Positions 54,471-63,918 of a stretch of DNA of 64,000 bases are shown piece after piece. Below the pieces are notes generated by a model. That model did not search any database, had not been told where the DNA came from, and worked only from the letters and a program-made list of their open reading frames with translations. Made by a program: the position numbers and the translations under genes. Each line of letters opens with the position of its first letter. Position 1 is the first letter of the stretch. The stretch is taken from contig CANLXH010000001.1 in the NCBI GenBank assembly GCA_947495075.1, positions 1,240,001 through 1,304,000 of the forward strand, read 5' to 3'. Source of the stretch: an uncultured Croceitalea sp. GTDB taxonomy: Bacteria > Bacteroidota > Bacteroidia > Flavobacteriales > Flavobacteriaceae.

Positions 54471-56873
54471 TTAATTAAAACAAGCCATTCCAATGGGCGA
54501 ACCATCTGGAATTTTAGGGGTTGGAATAACTTTAAACTGTTCTGGATGTGCATAAAAGTTACTTATTCTTCTGACCATCTCTGCTCCTACGGGATTGCTT
54601 ATTGTCCCTAGACCTATCTTCCGAGAAAGCTCACGAATCGTTTTGTTTGCGATAGCATTAACTTGTGGATGAACCTCTGCATGTGAAGCTAAATTCATTA
54701 AATGATACAATACTCTAAAATTGATATTTTGTTGGGCTTCATTGATGTATGAATCCTTTACTGCTTTATGAATAGTATTTTTAATTAATTCATCCAATAC
54801 TTCTTGTAAGCCTAGATTCTTTGAATCTATTGACTTCTGTTGAATAAGCCTAGATGCGCGTTCCGGGTGTAAAAGCAATCCTAAAGTCATATCTGCGGCT
54901 GTTTCAGTAGCAGAGAGGGCATCAAAAGAAACTCCAGTTTTACCTTTTAAAGACTCTCTAGATTTACCATAGCCTATAGCCCTTGGCGGAAACAAGCTAA
55001 GTTTTTCTTTAGGAATTGCAACTTCTGAAGCATCTAAGGTCTTCAGGATACTTTTTAAAGCTTCTTCTTGAGTAGTTTTACTCAAAATAGCTACTGTTAG
55101 TTGCCCATCTCCTTTAACTGTATAGTTATAATTTAAACCTCCTATTATTTTAGCTACGGCCTCAGTCTGATATCGGTGAAAGAAATATAAAGGAGCAAAT
55201 ACATCTTCTAAAACAGAGTTTGGTTCTCCTTTTCTAATATTATCAATAGAAAAATTAGTAATAGCTGTTTCTCTAATTTTTAAAACGTCTTCTAATTCTT
55301 TACTAGCATTCTTCCCATTATCCCAAAGATGTCCCAAAACATGTGCGCCTCCCATAGGTCTAGCATCTTGGTCTGAAATATAACGCAACCCAGCATTCTG
55401 GGCATCTTTTAAAATTTTGTCTAAACCTTCTTTTTCTGATGCCTCTTTAAAGTCAGAATAAGAATAGGCCACAGTTACCTTGTCCCAAGCCCCAATATTT
55501 ATTGCGTATGCATCCGAAAAATCAATTTGATTTCCATTCAACTTAAATTGTGGATGTGGGTAATCCATTACTGAGGCTCTATCATTGGTGCTAGCAGCAA
55601 AATTATGTGCAAAACCCAAAGTATGTCCTATTTCATGCGCCGATAATTGGCGTATTCTAGCCAAAGCCATTTCCAGCATGGGTTGGTAATTATCATCACG
55701 TTCCGCAAATGGCTTATTCATTAATGCTTGAGCTATTAAAAAATCTTGACGTATTCTTAAACTCCCCAAACTTACATGTCCCTTCATAATCTCACCTGTT
55801 CTTGGGTCAGTAATGCTACTTCCATAACTCCATCCTCGAGTAGAACGATGTACCCATTGAATTACATTGTATCTCACATCCATAGGGTCAGCATTGTCTG
55901 GTAAAATTTTTAATTGAAAAGCATCTTTATATCCAATGGCTTCAAAAGCTTGGTTCCACCATCTGCCACCATCCAACAATGCAGAACGCACTGGCTCCGG
56001 AGTACCATTATCTAAATAATATATTATAGGTTCTACAGCTTCACTCACTGTTGCATTGGGGTTTTTCTTTTCTAAACGATGCCTAGTAATGTATCTTTTT
56101 AAAATTGGCTCTTGTACTGGGGTAGCATAGTCATAATAAGAAAATGGATATGAACCACAACGAGGATCAAATACCCGCTTTTTATAATCTGAATCTGGTA
56201 ACTCAATTAGAGAATGATGTTGAGCAACGGTTACCAAACTTGCATTAGGCGTTACAGACCTAATATTACTACCTGTAGCTTGTCCTTTAAAAGTCAAAGC
56301 CACATCAAACTCTACATTTTTAGGAAATGCTTTTGTTCGTTCAAAAGCTAGTGCGCTTTTGGACTTATCCAAACTATAAGAACCTTGATTATTTATTTTC
56401 AACCTTTCACTAACACCGTGAGCATCACGCATTAAGAAATCAGTGATATCTATTAAGTAGTTCCCTTTTTGTTCCTCAACAATTTTAAACCCATGTAAAA
56501 TTGATTTAGCAAATGCCTGTTCAACAGATTTGCGTTCCAATTCATTATTTGTTAGTGCTCTAAACTTAAGGTTAGGTTGTACTAACAATAATTTGTTACC
56601 TGCTTTTTTAAAAAAAACAACTTGTTCATTACCTAACTGCCCCCTATCTAAACCTATATCATTACTACCAATCCCACTACTTAAGGAATATACATATAAA
56701 AATTCTTTATTCAAGCTATCAACTTGCAAGTAGATTTTGTCATCATTATCGTCGTAGAAAAAGTTGAAGTAGCCGTTAAACTTTTGAAAGTTTTTTGTTT
56801 TCTCAAAACTCTGAGCCGAAAGAAAAGAAATGGAAAATGCAAATGTGAAAATGAATATTAAGCTATATTTCAT
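54471..56873 (-). CDS. Secreted zinc-dependent metalloprotease (DUF5117/DUF5118 type)
   Basis: An 800-residue exported protease. The signal peptide MKYSLIFIFTFAFSISFLSAQS is followed by N-terminal DUF5118/DUF5117-type domains, and the catalytic zinc motif HEIGHTLGFAHNFAAS lies near residue 415 with VMDYPHPQFK downstream (Met-turn). These proteins are typical of Bacteroidota and often called 'zinc-dependent metalloprotease'. It leads a unit with the threonine aldolase gene. Substrate unknown. Confidence 0.92.
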   Translation of the reverse strand: MKYSLIFIFTFAFSISFLSAQSFEKTKNFQKFNGYFNFFYDDNDDKIYLQVDSLNKEFLYVYSLSSGIGSNDIGLDRGQLGNEQVVFFKKAGNKLLLVQPNLKFRALTNNELERKSVEQAFAKSILHGFKIVEEQKGNYLIDITDFLMRDAHGVSERLKINNQGSYSLDKSKSALAFERTKAFPKNVEFDVALTFKGQATGSNIRSVTPNASLVTVAQHHSLIELPDSDYKKRVFDPRCGSYPFSYYDYATPVQEPILKRYITRHRLEKKNPNATVSEAVEPIIYYLDNGTPEPVRSALLDGGRWWNQAFEAIGYKDAFQLKILPDNADPMDVRYNVIQWVHRSTRGWSYGSSITDPRTGEIMKGHVSLGSLRIRQDFLIAQALMNKPFAERDDNYQPMLEMALARIRQLSAHEIGHTLGFAHNFAASTNDRASVMDYPHPQFKLNGNQIDFSDAYAINIGAWDKVTVAYSYSDFKEASEKEGLDKILKDAQNAGLRYISDQDARPMGGAHVLGHLWDNGKNASKELEDVLKIRETAITNFSIDNIRKGEPNSVLEDVFAPLYFFHRYQTEAVAKIIGGLNYNYTVKGDGQLTVAILSKTTQEEALKSILKTLDASEVAIPKEKLSLFPPRAIGYGKSRESLKGKTGVSFDALSATETAADMTLGLLLHPERASRLIQQKSIDSKNLGLQEVLDELIKNTIHKAVKDSYINEAQQNINFRVLYHLMNLASHAEVHPQVNAIANKTIRELSRKIGLGTISNPVGAEMVRRISNFYAHPEQFKVIPTPKIPDGSPIGMACFN

Positions 56874-56911
56874 GATTGGTTAATTGGAATTCTAAATTTA
56901 TATAAAATTGA

Positions 56912-56942
56912 TTGTCTAACCATAGTGCAAAGCCTATTTTTG
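56912..56942 (+). promoter_or_regulatory. Promoter of prfB
   Basis: TTG (56912-56914), 20-base spacer, TATTTTTG (56935-56942), matching the Bacteroidota consensus. The ATG at 56959 is 16 bases on, so the mRNA leader is about 10 bases. Confidence 0.7.
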
Positions 56943-56958
56943 CTTTTAAATAGTTTTT

Positions 56959-58054
56959 ATGATAACTACAGATCAACACAGAGGTCTTATTGATCGCCTT
57001 GGTGCGTTAAGGAGGTATCTTTGACATTGATGCCAAACTTATTGAAATAGAGAATGAAGAGGAGAAAACACTAGCTCCAGGTTTTTGGGATAACCCAAAA
57101 GAAGCCCAAATTCAAATGAAATCTATTAAATCAAAGAAAAATTGGGTCGAAAGTTTTAATACTGCAAAAACACTAATCAACGATTTAGAAGTTTTATTAG
57201 AATTTCAAGAAGCTGGTGAGGTCGACGAGAAAGAAGTGACCGAAAAACATGATAAGGTAGTTGAACTTCTTGAAAATTTGGAGTTCAAGAATATGCTTTC
57301 AGACGAAGGTGATGAACTTACCGCAGTATTACAAATTACCGCAGGGGCAGGAGGTACAGAAAGTTGTGATTGGGCGGCCATGCTAATGCGTATGTATTTA
57401 ATGTGGAGCGAAAAAAATGGCTATAAAGTAAAAGAACTCAATTACCAGGAAGGAGATGTCGCGGGTATAAAAACGGTTACAATTGAAATTGAAGGTGATT
57501 ACGCCTTTGGATGGTTAAAAGGTGAAAACGGGGTTCATCGTTTAGTAAGAATATCTCCTTTTGATAGTAATGCTAAACGCCACACCTCATTCGCATCTGT
57601 ATATGTATATCCGCTAGCTGATGACACTATTGAAATTGACATTAATCCCGCAGATATAGAAATTACTACAGCACGCTCTAGTGGTGCTGGTGGGCAGAAC
57701 GTAAATAAAGTAGAAACTAAAGTACAATTGGTGCATAAACCCTCTGGTATTCAAATTTCTTGTTCGGACTCACGTTCACAGCATGATAATAGAGCTACAG
57801 CAATGAAGATGTTGAAATCTCAACTCTATGAAATTGAGCTGCGAAAAAAGCAGGAAGCCAGACAGGAGATAGAGTCTTCTAAAATGAAGATAGAATGGGG
57901 CTCACAAATACGGAATTATGTTATGCATCCTTATAAATTGGTAAAAGATGTTAGAACCTCTGAAGAAACTGGTAATGTAGATGCAGTAATGGATGGTGAT
58001 ATAAATCGATTTTTAAAAGCCTTTTTAATGATGATGGGACAAAAAACCGAGTAG
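56959..58054 (+). CDS. prfB: Peptide chain release factor 2 with programmed +1 frameshift
   Basis: RF2 recognises UGA and UAA and triggers peptide release. The gene starts at ATG 56959; 21 codons in, the frame ends at TGA (57022-57024) after AGG AGG TAT CTT. This is the classic RF2 autoregulatory site: a Shine-Dalgarno-like AGGAGG before CTT-TGA-C drives a +1 shift, so the product reads on from GAC at 57023 and is about 364 residues. The second part has ISPFDS (the SPF discriminator for UGA) and [17 protein letters not shown] with the GGQ catalytic motif. Without the frameshift, a gene finder would call a start at 57116. Confidence 0.95.
57010..57025 (+). promoter_or_regulatory. RF2 programmed frameshift site
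   Basis: AGGAGGTATCTTTGAC: an internal Shine-Dalgarno-like AGGAGG, then the slippery CTT followed by in-frame TGA C. When RF2 is scarce, ribosomes slip +1 and make more RF2. Confidence 0.93.
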
Positions 58055-58159
58055 GTTTAATATTCGGCATGAATGTTGATTTTAGCATTTAAATTCATTT
58101 AACATACATTTAACCAAAGAGGTTTAAACCTTATTATAATTTTGAAATCTTATTATATC

Positions 58160-58609
58160 ATGAAAGCACTCATTCAATTCGCTTTTTTAATACTCTTTTT
58201 AAGCTCTACTACCGTTATGGCGCAATTTGGTAATAGATATGGTCGCCAGCAAAGAGGTAGAACCGCAATCCCACAAGCACAAACTCCACCAAAAGAGCCC
58301 GAGGCTAAAACAGCAGACCAAGTTGTAGATGAACAAATGCCAAAAATTAGTGAGAATTTAGAATTAGACCCTTTTGAAGAGGCTGTGGTCCGCTCTACTT
58401 TAGTTAAATATGTTCAAAAAAGAATGGAGCTACAGATTTTAAAGCTGGAACCTGAAAAAATGAGGGAAGAATATGAAAAGCTAGCAAAGCTTCAAGATGA
58501 AGAAATAAAAGCAGGTCTACCAGAAGATAAGTTTAAAGCTTATATGGAACTTCAGAAAAATAGGTTTAAAACAAAGAAGAAAAAGAAGAAAAAGAAATCT
58601 AAATCGTAA
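58160..58609 (+). CDS. Small secreted protein with lysine-run C-terminus
   Basis: A 149-residue protein; the ATG at 58160 is preferred over an in-frame TTG at 58142 because MKALIQFAFLILFLSSTTVMAQ is a proper signal peptide. After a Gly/Arg/Gln-rich linker (GNRYGRQQRGRTAIPQ) there is an acidic helical part (KISENLELDPFEEAVVRSTLVKYVQKRMELQILKLEP in pieces), then a lysine run (KTKKKKKKKKSKS). It directly precedes the TonB receptor-like gene (one base between stop and start). Possibly a periplasmic helper of that receptor; no family is known to me. A -7-like TAATTTTG lies at 58137-58144. Confidence 0.7.
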   Translation: MKALIQFAFLILFLSSTTVMAQFGNRYGRQQRGRTAIPQAQTPPKEPEAKTADQVVDEQMPKISENLELDPFEEAVVRSTLVKYVQKRMELQILKLEPEKMREEYEKLAKLQDEEIKAGLPEDKFKAYMELQKNRFKTKKKKKKKKSKS

Positions 58610-58610
58610 T

Positions 58611-61043
58611 ATGAAGAAACTGTTACTTATTGCCTTAACGCTTAATTTCACTTTACTTATAGCGCAAAGACCACAAGGGCAAAGACCAAACATAAAAGTA
58701 ACAGGAATAGTTATAGATAAAGATTCTGGAGAGCCATTAGAGTATGCAACTTTGGTACTACAAAGTGTAAGAAACCCCGAACAAGTTACTGGTGGAATTA
58801 CAAACTTAGAAGGTGTTTTTGAAGTTGAAGCACCAGCTGGCATGTACAATATCTCTATAGAATACATATCCTACAAAACTTTCAAAAAAGAAAAACAACT
58901 TCTACGCACAAATACAGATTTAGGAAAGATAGTTCTAGCCATAGATGTAGAACAATTGGCCGAAATTGAGGTTATTGCAGAAAAAACTACAGTTGAATTA
59001 AGATTAGACAAAAAGATTTACAACGTTGGTAAAGATCTTACCGTAAGTGGAGGTACGGTCAGCGATGTATTAGACAATGTACCTTCAGTTTCCGTAGATG
59101 TGGAAGGTAATGTACAGTTACGTGGGAATGATGATGTACGAATTTTGATAAATGGAAAACCATCTGCAATTACTGGTTTAAATAGCACCGAAGCATTAAG
59201 ACAACTACCTGCAGAGTCTATAGAAAAAGTAGAAGTAATTACCTCTCCTTCTGCTCGTTATGATGCTGAAGGCTCGGGAGGTATTATCAATATTATATTA
59301 AGAAGAAGTAAACTACAAGGTTTAAATGGTGCCATCACTACTAATCTAGGGTATCCTAATTCAGCTGGTATAAACGGTAATATAAATTATAGAACTGGCG
59401 ATTTAAATATTTTTACCAATGCTGGCTATAATTATAGGGAACGTCCAGGGAATTCATTTAATGATACTGATTTTTTCGATGCAACTGGAACTTTTACAAA
59501 TTCAATAAGGGAAGAAAGAGCTTTTGAAAGGATTAGAAAAGGATATAACCTAAATTTTGGTGTAGAGTGGTATGTAAACAAAACTGCCTCAATTACACAA
59601 TCTATCTTTCTAAGAAATTCTGATAACAATAATGAAACAACTAATAGTTTTTTTCAGACTGATAATTTAGGTACTACAAGTTCTGGGTTTAGATTTGATC
59701 CCGAGGCTGAAGACGATAAAACATTTCAATATTCCTTTAATTATGACAAGCAATTTAATGGGAACTCGGACCACAAGCTTACTTTTGCTTTCCAATATGA
59801 AACAAGTGATGAAAGTGAAGAATCCTTAATTATTCAAAATGATTTTGATAGCGAAAGTGTTGAAACTATTGTAGACCAACGCCGAGTATTTTTACAATCA
59901 GATTATGTTGTTCCTATAGGTGAAAGTGGGCAATTTGAATTAGGTTATCGAGGAGATTTTAATCAACTAAATACAGATTACACTGTTGTTTTTATTAGTC
60001 CTACAATTGATGAGCTTGGTATTACAGATCCTAGTAATGTCCTTAATTATAAAGAAACTATTAATGCAATTTATACACAGTTTGGTACAAAAATTAAGCA
60101 ATTCTCTTTTTTGAGTGGTTTACGTTATGAGTCTACACGTTTAATCATAAACCAAATTGAAACAGGGGATTTTAATAGAAATAACTTTGATGGTCTATTC
60201 CCAACGTTAAACTTAAATTATGAGTTTAGTGAAACAGAAAGTATTCAGTTTGGTTACAACAGAAGAATTAGAAGGCCCAGGTCGCGATTTTTAAACCCAT
60301 TCCCATCACGTTCTAGTCCAACTAATCTATTTCAAGGTAATCCAAATTTAACCCCATCATTTTCCAATCAAGTAGATTTTGGCTATTTAAAAAGATATAA
60401 AAAGTTAACACTTAATAGTTCTATCTATTTTGCGAGGGCTACAGATGTAATTACTTTTATTACGGAGGATACAGGAGAAGACACTGTTTTTGATGGTGAG
60501 CAAGTAAGCATTATTAGACGAACTCCTGTAAACTTAGCAAGAAATGACCGTTATGGTTTTGAAATGAATACTAACTATCGTCCTACAAAAAAGTGGAATA
60601 TTAATGGTAATGTAAATCTATTTAACTTAATTACCAGAGGAGATTTTAATGGTCAAAATTTTGATGCAGATAATTTAAGTTGGTTTGTTAGACTAAATAA
60701 CAAAATTACCTTACCTGGTAGCGTTGATTGGCAAACTCGTTTATTTTATAGGGGACCTTCAGAAACTGCACAAACAAAAAATCAAGGTATTTTTTCTATG
60801 AGTCTTGCCTTTAGTAAAGATTTATTTAAAGAAAAAGCTTCGCTTGCGTTTAACGTTAGTGATGTTTTCAATAGCAGAAGAAGAGTTAGTGAGACTGTAA
60901 CACCATTTTTTACTAGTGATAGTGAGTTCCAGTTTAGAGTGCGTAGCTATAATTTATCTTTTACCTATAGATTTAATCAAAAGAAAAAGAGAACTCAAGG
61001 AGGACAAAGGGATAGTGATGGTGGTGATGAGTTTGAAGGATAA
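58611..61043 (+). CDS. Outer-membrane receptor, TonB-dependent-like (OMP_b-brl_3 family)
   Basis: An 810-residue outer-membrane protein. Signal peptide to about 19, carboxypeptidase-regulatory-like domain (about 27-110, VTGIVIDKDSGEPLEYATLVL), plug (about 120-225, RILINGKPSAITGLNSTEALRQLPAESIEKVEVITSPSARYDAEGSGGIINI in pieces) and a C-terminal barrel of the OMP_b-brl_3 type (for example RRPRSRFLNPFPSRSSPTNLFQGNPNLTPSFS in part). It ends with a basic/acidic tail RTQGGQRDSDGGDEFEG. The ligand is unknown; the preceding small secreted protein is likely co-transcribed. Confidence 0.88.
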   Translation: MKKLLLIALTLNFTLLIAQRPQGQRPNIKVTGIVIDKDSGEPLEYATLVLQSVRNPEQVTGGITNLEGVFEVEAPAGMYNISIEYISYKTFKKEKQLLRTNTDLGKIVLAIDVEQLAEIEVIAEKTTVELRLDKKIYNVGKDLTVSGGTVSDVLDNVPSVSVDVEGNVQLRGNDDVRILINGKPSAITGLNSTEALRQLPAESIEKVEVITSPSARYDAEGSGGIINIILRRSKLQGLNGAITTNLGYPNSAGINGNINYRTGDLNIFTNAGYNYRERPGNSFNDTDFFDATGTFTNSIREERAFERIRKGYNLNFGVEWYVNKTASITQSIFLRNSDNNNETTNSFFQTDNLGTTSSGFRFDPEAEDDKTFQYSFNYDKQFNGNSDHKLTFAFQYETSDESEESLIIQNDFDSESVETIVDQRRVFLQSDYVVPIGESGQFELGYRGDFNQLNTDYTVVFISPTIDELGITDPSNVLNYKETINAIYTQFGTKIKQFSFLSGLRYESTRLIINQIETGDFNRNNFDGLFPTLNLNYEFSETESIQFGYNRRIRRPRSRFLNPFPSRSSPTNLFQGNPNLTPSFSNQVDFGYLKRYKKLTLNSSIYFARATDVITFITEDTGEDTVFDGEQVSIIRRTPVNLARNDRYGFEMNTNYRPTKKWNINGNVNLFNLITRGDFNGQNFDADNLSWFVRLNNKITLPGSVDWQTRLFYRGPSETAQTKNQGIFSMSLAFSKDLFKEKASLAFNVSDVFNSRRRVSETVTPFFTSDSEFQFRVRSYNLSFTYRFNQKKKRTQGGQRDSDGGDEFEG

Positions 61044-61044
61044 C

Positions 61045-61073
61045 AAAAAAGGAGCCAAATGGCTCCTTTTTTT
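61045..61073. terminator. Bidirectional terminator after the receptor gene
   Basis: A-run, GGAGCCA, AA loop, TGGCTCC and a T-run. The T-run overlaps the stop of the minus-strand small membrane protein gene (61072-61074). Confidence 0.88.
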
Positions 61074-61245
61074 ATTCGTTTCGTTTGGCTTTTTTAGCCT
61101 CGCGTCTTTCTTTCCACATTTCAAGTAAATTACCACCTAACCAATAAGGCACAACAAAAGTCAACAAGAAAATCATTAACCAGAATCCTATGGTAAGGAT
61201 GGTTAAAAATGCTAAAAAACCAAGATATTGGTCAAATTCTACCAT
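61072..61245 (-). CDS. 57-residue membrane protein
   Basis: Small ORF: MVEFDQYLGFLAFLTILTIG then FWLMIFLLTFVVPYWLGGNL and a basic tail WKERREAKKAKRNE. It has one long or two short transmembrane helices. It is supported by a consensus promoter (TATCTTTG at 61272-61265 with TTG 21 bases upstream) and a terminator at its end. Function unknown; such small membrane proteins are common but not named in Flavobacteriaceae. Confidence 0.62.
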   Translation of the reverse strand: MVEFDQYLGFLAFLTILTIGFWLMIFLLTFVVPYWLGGNLLEMWKERREAKKAKRNE

Positions 61246-61264
61246 GAAAACTTAATTTATACTA

Positions 61265-61296
61265 CAAAGATACCATGAAATGGTTCAAAATTGCAA
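61265..61296 (-). promoter_or_regulatory. Promoter of the 57-residue protein gene
   Basis: On the minus strand, TTG (61296-61294), 21-base spacer, TATCTTTG (61272-61265). The start codon is at 61245, so the leader is about 13 bases. Confidence 0.6.
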
Positions 61297-61356
61297 GTAG
61301 GTAGGCGAGAAAATTTTAAAACTACAATTCGGCTTAAAAATAAAAGGACTAAACTT

Positions 61357-61364
61357 TACCTTTG
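61357..61364 (+). promoter_or_regulatory. Candidate -7 element for fumC
   Basis: TACCTTTG fits TAnnTTTG and lies 19 bases ahead of the ATG; no clear -33 TTG is seen. Confidence 0.4.
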
Positions 61365-61383
61365 TTATTCTTAATATAACAAT

Positions 61384-62781
61384 ATGAGCTATAGAATTGA
61401 AAAAGATACGATGGGCGAAGTAAAAGTACCATCAGATAAATACTGGGGTGCACAAACAGAACGATCAAGAAATAATTTTAAAATAGGCACACCAGCTTCA
61501 ATGCCATTAGAGGTGGTTTATGGCTTTGCATACCTTAAAAAAGCTGCTGCTTATACCAATCATGATTTAGGTGTATTATCAAAAGAAAAAAGAGATTTAA
61601 TTGCTACTGTTTGCGATGAAATACTTGAAGGGAAACATGATGATCAATTTCCTTTAGTGATTTGGCAAACCGGTTCTGGTACACAAAGTAACATGAACGT
61701 AAATGAAGTTGTTGCAAATAGAGCTCATGAATTAGCTGGAAAAACTATTGGGGAAGGAGAAAAAACAATCCAGCCCAATGATGATGTAAATAAATCTCAA
61801 TCTTCAAACGACACTTTCCCAACAGGAATGCACATTGCTGCATATAAAAAGATAGTTGAAGTGACAATACCTGGAGTTGAGCAATTAAAAAATACGCTCG
61901 CTAAAAAAGCTAAAGAATTTAAGGATGTAGTTAAAATTGGGCGTACGCATTTGATGGATGCTACTCCCCTAACCTTAGGTCAGGAATTTTCTGGTTATGT
62001 CTCTCAACTGGAGCATGGTATTAAAGCATTAAAAAACACCTTACCACACATGAGCGAATTAGCACTTGGAGGAACAGCAGTTGGCACAGGATTAAATACC
62101 CCTAAAGGTTATGACGTACTTGTTGCTAAATATATCGCTGAATTTAGTGGCCTTCCCTTTATTACTGCCAAAAATAAATTTGAAGCCTTAGCGGCTCATG
62201 ATGCCATTGTAGAAAGTCACGGGTCACTTAAACAACTTGCAGTTTCTTTAAATAAAATAGCAAATGATATTAGAATGATGGCGTCCGGACCACGTTCGGG
62301 AATAGGTGAAATTATAATTCCAGCAAATGAGCCAGGTAGTTCTATTATGCCAGGTAAAGTAAACCCAACGCAATCGGAAGCCTTAACTATGGTATGCGCG
62401 CAAGTAATTGGAAACGATGTGGCTATTAGTGTTGGTGGGACGCAAGGTCATTATGAGTTAAATGTCTTTAAACCAATGATGGCTGCGAACATTTTACAAT
62501 CTGCACAACTATTAGGTGATGCATGTGTTAGTTTTGATGTTAATTGTGCCTCTGGCATAAAGCCAAACCATGAAACTATTAAGACTTTACTAAATAACTC
62601 TCTTATGTTAGTGACTGCTTTAAATACCAAAATAGGATATTATAAAGCAGCTGAAATTGCAAATACTGCACATAAAAATGGAACTACTCTTAGAGAAGAG
62701 GCTGTTAATTTAGGCTATGTTACCCCTGAAGAATACGATGAGTGGGTAAAACCAGAGAAAATGGTTGGTAGTTTAAAATAA
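61384..62781 (+). CDS. fumC: Class II fumarate hydratase
   Basis: Interconverts fumarate and malate in the TCA cycle. The 465-residue protein has [14 protein letters not shown] near 102, [16 protein letters not shown] near 138, [22 protein letters not shown] near 185 and the fumarase/aspartase signature [13 protein letters not shown] near 320. Iron-sulfur cysteines are not required in this class. It is monocistronic and ends at a strong terminator. Confidence 0.97.
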   Translation: MSYRIEKDTMGEVKVPSDKYWGAQTERSRNNFKIGTPASMPLEVVYGFAYLKKAAAYTNHDLGVLSKEKRDLIATVCDEILEGKHDDQFPLVIWQTGSGTQSNMNVNEVVANRAHELAGKTIGEGEKTIQPNDDVNKSQSSNDTFPTGMHIAAYKKIVEVTIPGVEQLKNTLAKKAKEFKDVVKIGRTHLMDATPLTLGQEFSGYVSQLEHGIKALKNTLPHMSELALGGTAVGTGLNTPKGYDVLVAKYIAEFSGLPFITAKNKFEALAAHDAIVESHGSLKQLAVSLNKIANDIRMMASGPRSGIGEIIIPANEPGSSIMPGKVNPTQSEALTMVCAQVIGNDVAISVGGTQGHYELNVFKPMMAANILQSAQLLGDACVSFDVNCASGIKPNHETIKTLLNNSLMLVTALNTKIGYYKAAEIANTAHKNGTTLREEAVNLGYVTPEEYDEWVKPEKMVGSLK

Positions 62782-62804
62782 GCTCTCAATTAATTTTATA
62801 TAAT

Positions 62805-62838
62805 AAAAAAGGGACGCTCTTGCAAAGCGTCCCTTTTT
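62805..62838. terminator. Bidirectional terminator after fumC
   Basis: AAAAAGGGACGCT (62806-62818) pairs with AGCGTCCCTTTTT (62826-62838) around a short loop; serves fumC and the convergent gene ending at 62863. Confidence 0.9.
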
Positions 62839-62862
62839 ATTACGTGGATAGTGTTAATTAAC

Positions 62863-63750
62863 TTATTTTAATGTGAATTTTGATGTACCTAATAACTTTA
62901 ATCCATCATCATATACATTAACCATATAGTTTCCTTTTTGGAAATCTTCAGCAGGTTTATTTATATAATCACATACGTCTAAAGAACCATTTTCATAATA
63001 GAAGTTTGTTCCTTTACTGTAAGTAATAGAAGCTCCACCTTCATTAGATTTAGAAAAACTCTCTCCAAGAGTGTTCCCTTGTGGGTCTAATACTTCAATA
63101 AAGAACTCTCTATCACCTGCTTCAGCAATTACGTTATCAGCAATTGTGAAACAAACTTTAAATTTATCCGTTGCTTTTGCTCTTGAAGTAGAAACTAATT
63201 TACCACTGTTTCTTTCTTTAACGGCATCAATACTAAACTTAGATAAGTTTAATGCAGAACCTCTTTCAACAGCATCAGCCAATTGTGTGTTTTGTACTAC
63301 TAGAGAATCATTAAAAACAGTTTGCTTTTCTAATTCTACAAACGTACTATCTCTTTGCATAGCTAACATTGTGTTAGACTGTGATAAAGAATCTACTTGT
63401 CTTAATAACTCTTCACGTTCTGCTTTTAAAACGCTTACTTGTCTTCTATATCTAGATAAAGAAGCAATATCAGCTTTCATTCCTTGTACAGAATCAATAT
63501 ACTGTGCAATGTTATCTCTAGCAGCTACTAGCTCTTCGTTCGTAGCATTGCTTTCTAAAATTGCCTTGTCATACTCAGATTTAAGGTTATTTAAATCTTC
63601 AACTACTAATTCTTTCTCTTGCGTAAGAGCTACGGTGTTCTTTTTATTCTCATTATATTGAGTTACCGCGAAAATGATAGTACCTAGAAGTATAACTCCT
63701 AGCAAACCTGCTATCACTTTTAAACTGTTGTTACTTTTAGTGTCTGTCAT
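62863..63750 (-). CDS. Inner-membrane coiled-coil protein of unknown function
   Basis: A 295-residue protein with one N-terminal helix (VIAGLLGVILLGTIIFAVTQY, near 12-32) and a long heptad-rich coiled coil (about 35-160, for example RRQVSVLKAEREELLRQVDSL). A C-terminal beta-rich domain follows (FKVCFTIADNVIAEAGDREFFIEVLDPQ, ... YMVNVYDDGLKLLGTSKFTL). It should stand in the periplasm from the inner membrane. Homologues are sometimes called 'chromosome partitioning protein' on coiled-coil likeness alone; no ATPase motif is present. Conserved in Flavobacteriaceae, function unknown. Confidence 0.78.
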   Translation of the reverse strand: MTDTKSNNSLKVIAGLLGVILLGTIIFAVTQYNENKKNTVALTQEKELVVEDLNNLKSEYDKAILESNATNEELVAARDNIAQYIDSVQGMKADIASLSRYRRQVSVLKAEREELLRQVDSLSQSNTMLAMQRDSTFVELEKQTVFNDSLVVQNTQLADAVERGSALNLSKFSIDAVKERNSGKLVSTSRAKATDKFKVCFTIADNVIAEAGDREFFIEVLDPQGNTLGESFSKSNEGGASITYSKGTNFYYENGSLDVCDYINKPAEDFQKGNYMVNVYDDGLKLLGTSKFTLK

Positions 63751-63918
63751 AATAATTTGATTTTAATATCTTCTTTAAACAAACTTTTACTGTTTGCTTC
63801 TGGTCTATTTACGTGACAAGATTTCTTTTGGATGTTTCAAATAATTAAAATGTTAATTTTTTTTCTCAAACCTAGTCATGACTTACCTTTAAAGAGAATG
63901 TTAAAATTTTGTAAAGTG

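Noticed and set aside
57116-58054. Short prfB starting at 57116
   Set aside because: The upstream in-frame +1 continuation, frameshift site and promoter show that the gene starts at 56959.
63071-63661. Plus-strand open frame of 196 codons opposite the coiled-coil protein
   Set aside because: Antisense shadow; the minus-strand protein has signal helix, coiled coil and domain structure and a proper terminator.
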